Origin: Novosphingobium resinovorum
GTDB taxonomy: Bacteria; Pseudomonadota; Alphaproteobacteria; Sphingomonadales; Sphingomonadaceae
Direction of reading: 5' to 3'
Assembly: GCF_027922145.1 (NCBI RefSeq)
Contig: NZ_BSFC01000044.1
Coordinates: forward strand, 372,001-436,000
DNA: 64,000 nucleotides
The notes beneath the pieces were generated by a model. It was not told the origin of the DNA. It was given only the letters and a program-made list of their open reading frames with translations, and did not search any database. Of this stretch, positions 62,484-64,000 are shown piece by piece. Every line of letters begins with the position of its first letter. Position 1 is the stretch's first letter. Both the position numbers and the translations under genes were made by a program.

Positions 62484-63121
62484 CAGTTTTCCTTGCTGCC
62501 GGTCTGCGAGACCGAGTTGCCCTTGCCGGTCGTCCCGGCGGCGCGATAGGCACCGATCGCCTTGTTCGACGTCATCACTGCGGTCGATCCGGTGTCGGTC
62601 TGGCCGTGGATCAGGTCTTCCGGATTGGCGACCATGGCGGCGAGGTTGGAATTGACTGCGCAGCCGTAGTTGGTCGAGGTGGCGTTGCCGGGGTTGAAGT
62701 CGCTCTTGGCCGACCAGTCCGGGCAACCCGGGACATAAGCCTTGGAACGGCTGATGGTGATGCGGGCTGTGCCTGCCGGCACGGTGCCGGATGCCGCCGT
62801 GACTTCATCGAGCACGACGCCGTAGCGATCCGCGACCGCCGCGATCGCGCCGCGGGTGGCGGCGCTCATATTCGGATCGTCGACTGCGATGCGATCGCCA
62901 TACTTGAGGCCCATGGCGTCGAACCAACCGGCAAGGCGGGCCTGTTCACCATAGGCGAGGCCGGAGCCGCTGCTGGTCACGTCGATGCTGTAGTCCGATT
63001 TCTCGACCACCGGCTGGTGGACCGAATAGACCGAACGATTGGTCGGTACGCCGCCGCAGGCCGCCAGTGCGAGGCCGAGGCTGAGGCAGATTGCGGTACG
63101 GGCGAGAGTAGACTTGCGCAT
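62483..63121 (-). CDS. cpaD: CpaD family pilus assembly lipoprotein
   Basis: A 212-residue outer-membrane lipoprotein of the Tad system. The signal (MRKSTLARTAICLSLGLALA, lipobox AAC) is followed by a periplasmic domain (YSIDVTSSGSGLAYGEQARLAGWFDAMGLKYGDRIAVDDP, ARITISRSKAYVPGCPDWS, TNYGCAVNSNLAAMVANPEDL) with conserved cysteines likely to form a disulfide. It helps seat the CpaC secretin. I use the ATG at 63121, preceded by AAAGG; a GTG three codons upstream is possible. Confidence 0.9.
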   Translation of the reverse strand: MRKSTLARTAICLSLGLALAACGGVPTNRSVYSVHQPVVEKSDYSIDVTSSGSGLAYGEQARLAGWFDAMGLKYGDRIAVDDPNMSAATRGAIAAVADRYGVVLDEVTAASGTVPAGTARITISRSKAYVPGCPDWSAKSDFNPGNATSTNYGCAVNSNLAAMVANPEDLIHGQTDTGSTAVMTSNKAIGAYRAAGTTGKGNSVSQTGSKEN

Positions 63122-63139
63122 GATGGTCACCTTTCTCGC

Positions 63140-64000
63140 TTAGAAGCTGAAGCCGGGCTTGGCGGAGTTGTCGGAGCTGCGGCGGGTGCTACCGCCCTGG
63201 CTGGACGAGCCCGAGGGCGCGTTGGTCGCCTCGGGACGCTTCGCACCGCTGGCGCCGTCGCTGTCCATGTTGCCAAGCAGACGCTGCAGTTCGTTGGGCG
63301 AGTTGAAACCATCGGTCGGCAGCGCGATCTGCGAGGACGAATTCATCGGATTGACCAGATAGGGCGTCACGATGATGACCAGTTCGGTCTCGCCGCGCTT
63401 GTAGCTGGTCGAGCGGAACAGCGAGCCGAGGATCGGCAGGTCGCCCGCGCCCGGCATCTTCTGGATGGTGTTGGTCGCGCTGTTGCTGAGCAGGCCCGCG
63501 ATCATGAAGCTCTGGCCCGAGCCCAGTTCCACGGTCGTCTCGGTGCGGCGCACGGTGAGGGCCGGGATTTCGTAGCCGTTGAGCGTAACGGCGCCTTCGC
63601 TAGAAAGCTCGGAAACCTCGGGGCGCACGCGCATCGAGATCCGGCCGTTGGCGAGCACCGTCGGGGTGTAGCTCAGGCTGACGCCGTACTTCTTGTACTC
63701 GATCGAGGTTGATCCCAGGCCCTGGCTAAGGGGAATCGGGAATTCGCCGCCCGCGAGGAAGTCTGCCGTCTCGCCCGAGAGCGCGGTGAGGTTGGGCTGG
63801 GCCAGCGTGCTGACGAGGCCGATCGTCTCGCCCGCGTCGAGCGCGCCGAGCAGGTCGATGCCGAGCAGCTTGCCGCCGAGGCCCAGCGTGGTGCCGGTGG
63901 CGTTGGGCGTTATGGACGAGGCGCCGGTGCTTGCTTCGTCGCCAACGATGATCGGGCCGCCGTGCGTATACTGCGGGAACTTGCCCGAGCCCTGGCCGAT
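63140..64000 (-). CDS. cpaC: Tad pilus secretin CpaC (3' part; continues beyond the window)
   Basis: The last 286 residues of an outer-membrane secretin that forms the pilus exit pore. The visible part covers the secretin domain: PLSQGLGSTSIEYKKYGVSL, RISMRVRPEVSELSSEGAV, the pore motif ELGSGQSFMIAGLLSN, LPILGSLFRSTSYKRGETEL and VIIVTPYLVNPM. A Ser/Gly-rich tail (SGSSSQGGSTRRSSDNSAKP) ends in GFSF. The reading frame is open to base 64000, so the N-terminal BON/N0 domains lie outside. The gene ends 18 bases before cpaD. Confidence 0.93.
   Translation of the reverse strand: MGQGSGKFPQYTHGGPIIVGDEASTGASSITPNATGTTLGLGGKLLGIDLLGALDAGETIGLVSTLAQPNLTALSGETADFLAGGEFPIPLSQGLGSTSIEYKKYGVSLSYTPTVLANGRISMRVRPEVSELSSEGAVTLNGYEIPALTVRRTETTVELGSGQSFMIAGLLSNSATNTIQKMPGAGDLPILGSLFRSTSYKRGETELVIIVTPYLVNPMNSSSQIALPTDGFNSPNELQRLLGNMDSDGASGAKRPEATNAPSGSSSQGGSTRRSSDNSAKPGFSF

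Overview
The window is GC-rich, densely coded chromosomal DNA from an alphaproteobacterium, most likely a member of the Sphingomonadales (Novosphingobium/Sphingobium-like). The evidence is gene content: three large TonB-dependent receptors, a TorF-type porin, the CtrA-pathway phosphotransferase ChpT, an RpoH sigma factor, ATP12 and TIGR02186 family proteins, a short NfrA-like protein paired with an NfrB-like glycosyltransferase, and a Tad/Cpa pilus cluster. There is no prophage, integrase, rRNA or tRNA that I could recognise. This looks like core chromosome with small accessory insertions.

Layout. 1-5.2 kb: a broken tyrosine-phosphatase-like gene, a two-domain VOC protein, a CDF metal exporter and a TonB receptor. 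5.4-8.7 kb: an array of 21-bp repeats, mtgA, an MFS transporter and rpoH. 8.8-12.8 kb: rluD, a JAMM protease, chpT, a peptidoglycan amidase, the RNase P RNA gene and a metallophosphoesterase. 13-21.3 kb: TorF porin, SIMPL protein, glyoxalase I, the NfrB/NfrA-like pair, a TauE/SafE permease with a TIGR02186 protein, and a HerA-like ATPase. 21.3-26.5 kb: MATE pump and queE (overlapping), the second copy of the 21-bp array, and valS. 26.8-31.2 kb: an Mla-type lipid transport operon (mlaE-mlaF-mlaD-lipoprotein) and a small outer-membrane barrel. 31.3-35.3 kb: a tightly overlapping run on the minus strand (crcB, RluC-like synthase, HAD phosphatase, a 75-residue membrane protein, ATP12) and a Phd/PIN toxin-antitoxin pair. 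35.5-41.3 kb: rpsU, two FKBP isomerases, and gatC-gatA-(toxin-antitoxin pair)-gatB. 41.4-49.4 kb: a possible structured RNA, a lipoprotein M16 peptidase, clpB and a sulfotransferase. 49.5-59.2 kb: two TonB receptors, an SDR enzyme with a TetR regulator, and an acyltransferase. 59.2-64 kb: tadC, tadB, cpaE, cpaD and the 3' part of cpaC.

Genes that act together: cell-envelope functions dominate (mtgA, amidase, Mla operon, NfrA/B-like pair, Tad pilus, TonB receptors, acyltransferase). Protein quality control is represented by rpoH and by clpB, which has a plausible sigma-32 promoter. Translation is represented by rnpB, valS, gatCAB, rpsU, queE and two pseudouridine synthases.

The most unusual non-coding signal is a pair of arrays, 18 kb apart and in opposite orientation, each with five CAAGGTGACA units at the same 20/21/21/21-bp spacing, then a doubled GTGTAAACC, then one inverted unit. 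The second unusual point is a PIN-type toxin-antitoxin pair set inside the gatCAB operon, with the toxin stop overlapping the gatB start. Four further families of inverted repeats punctuate the intergenic regions.
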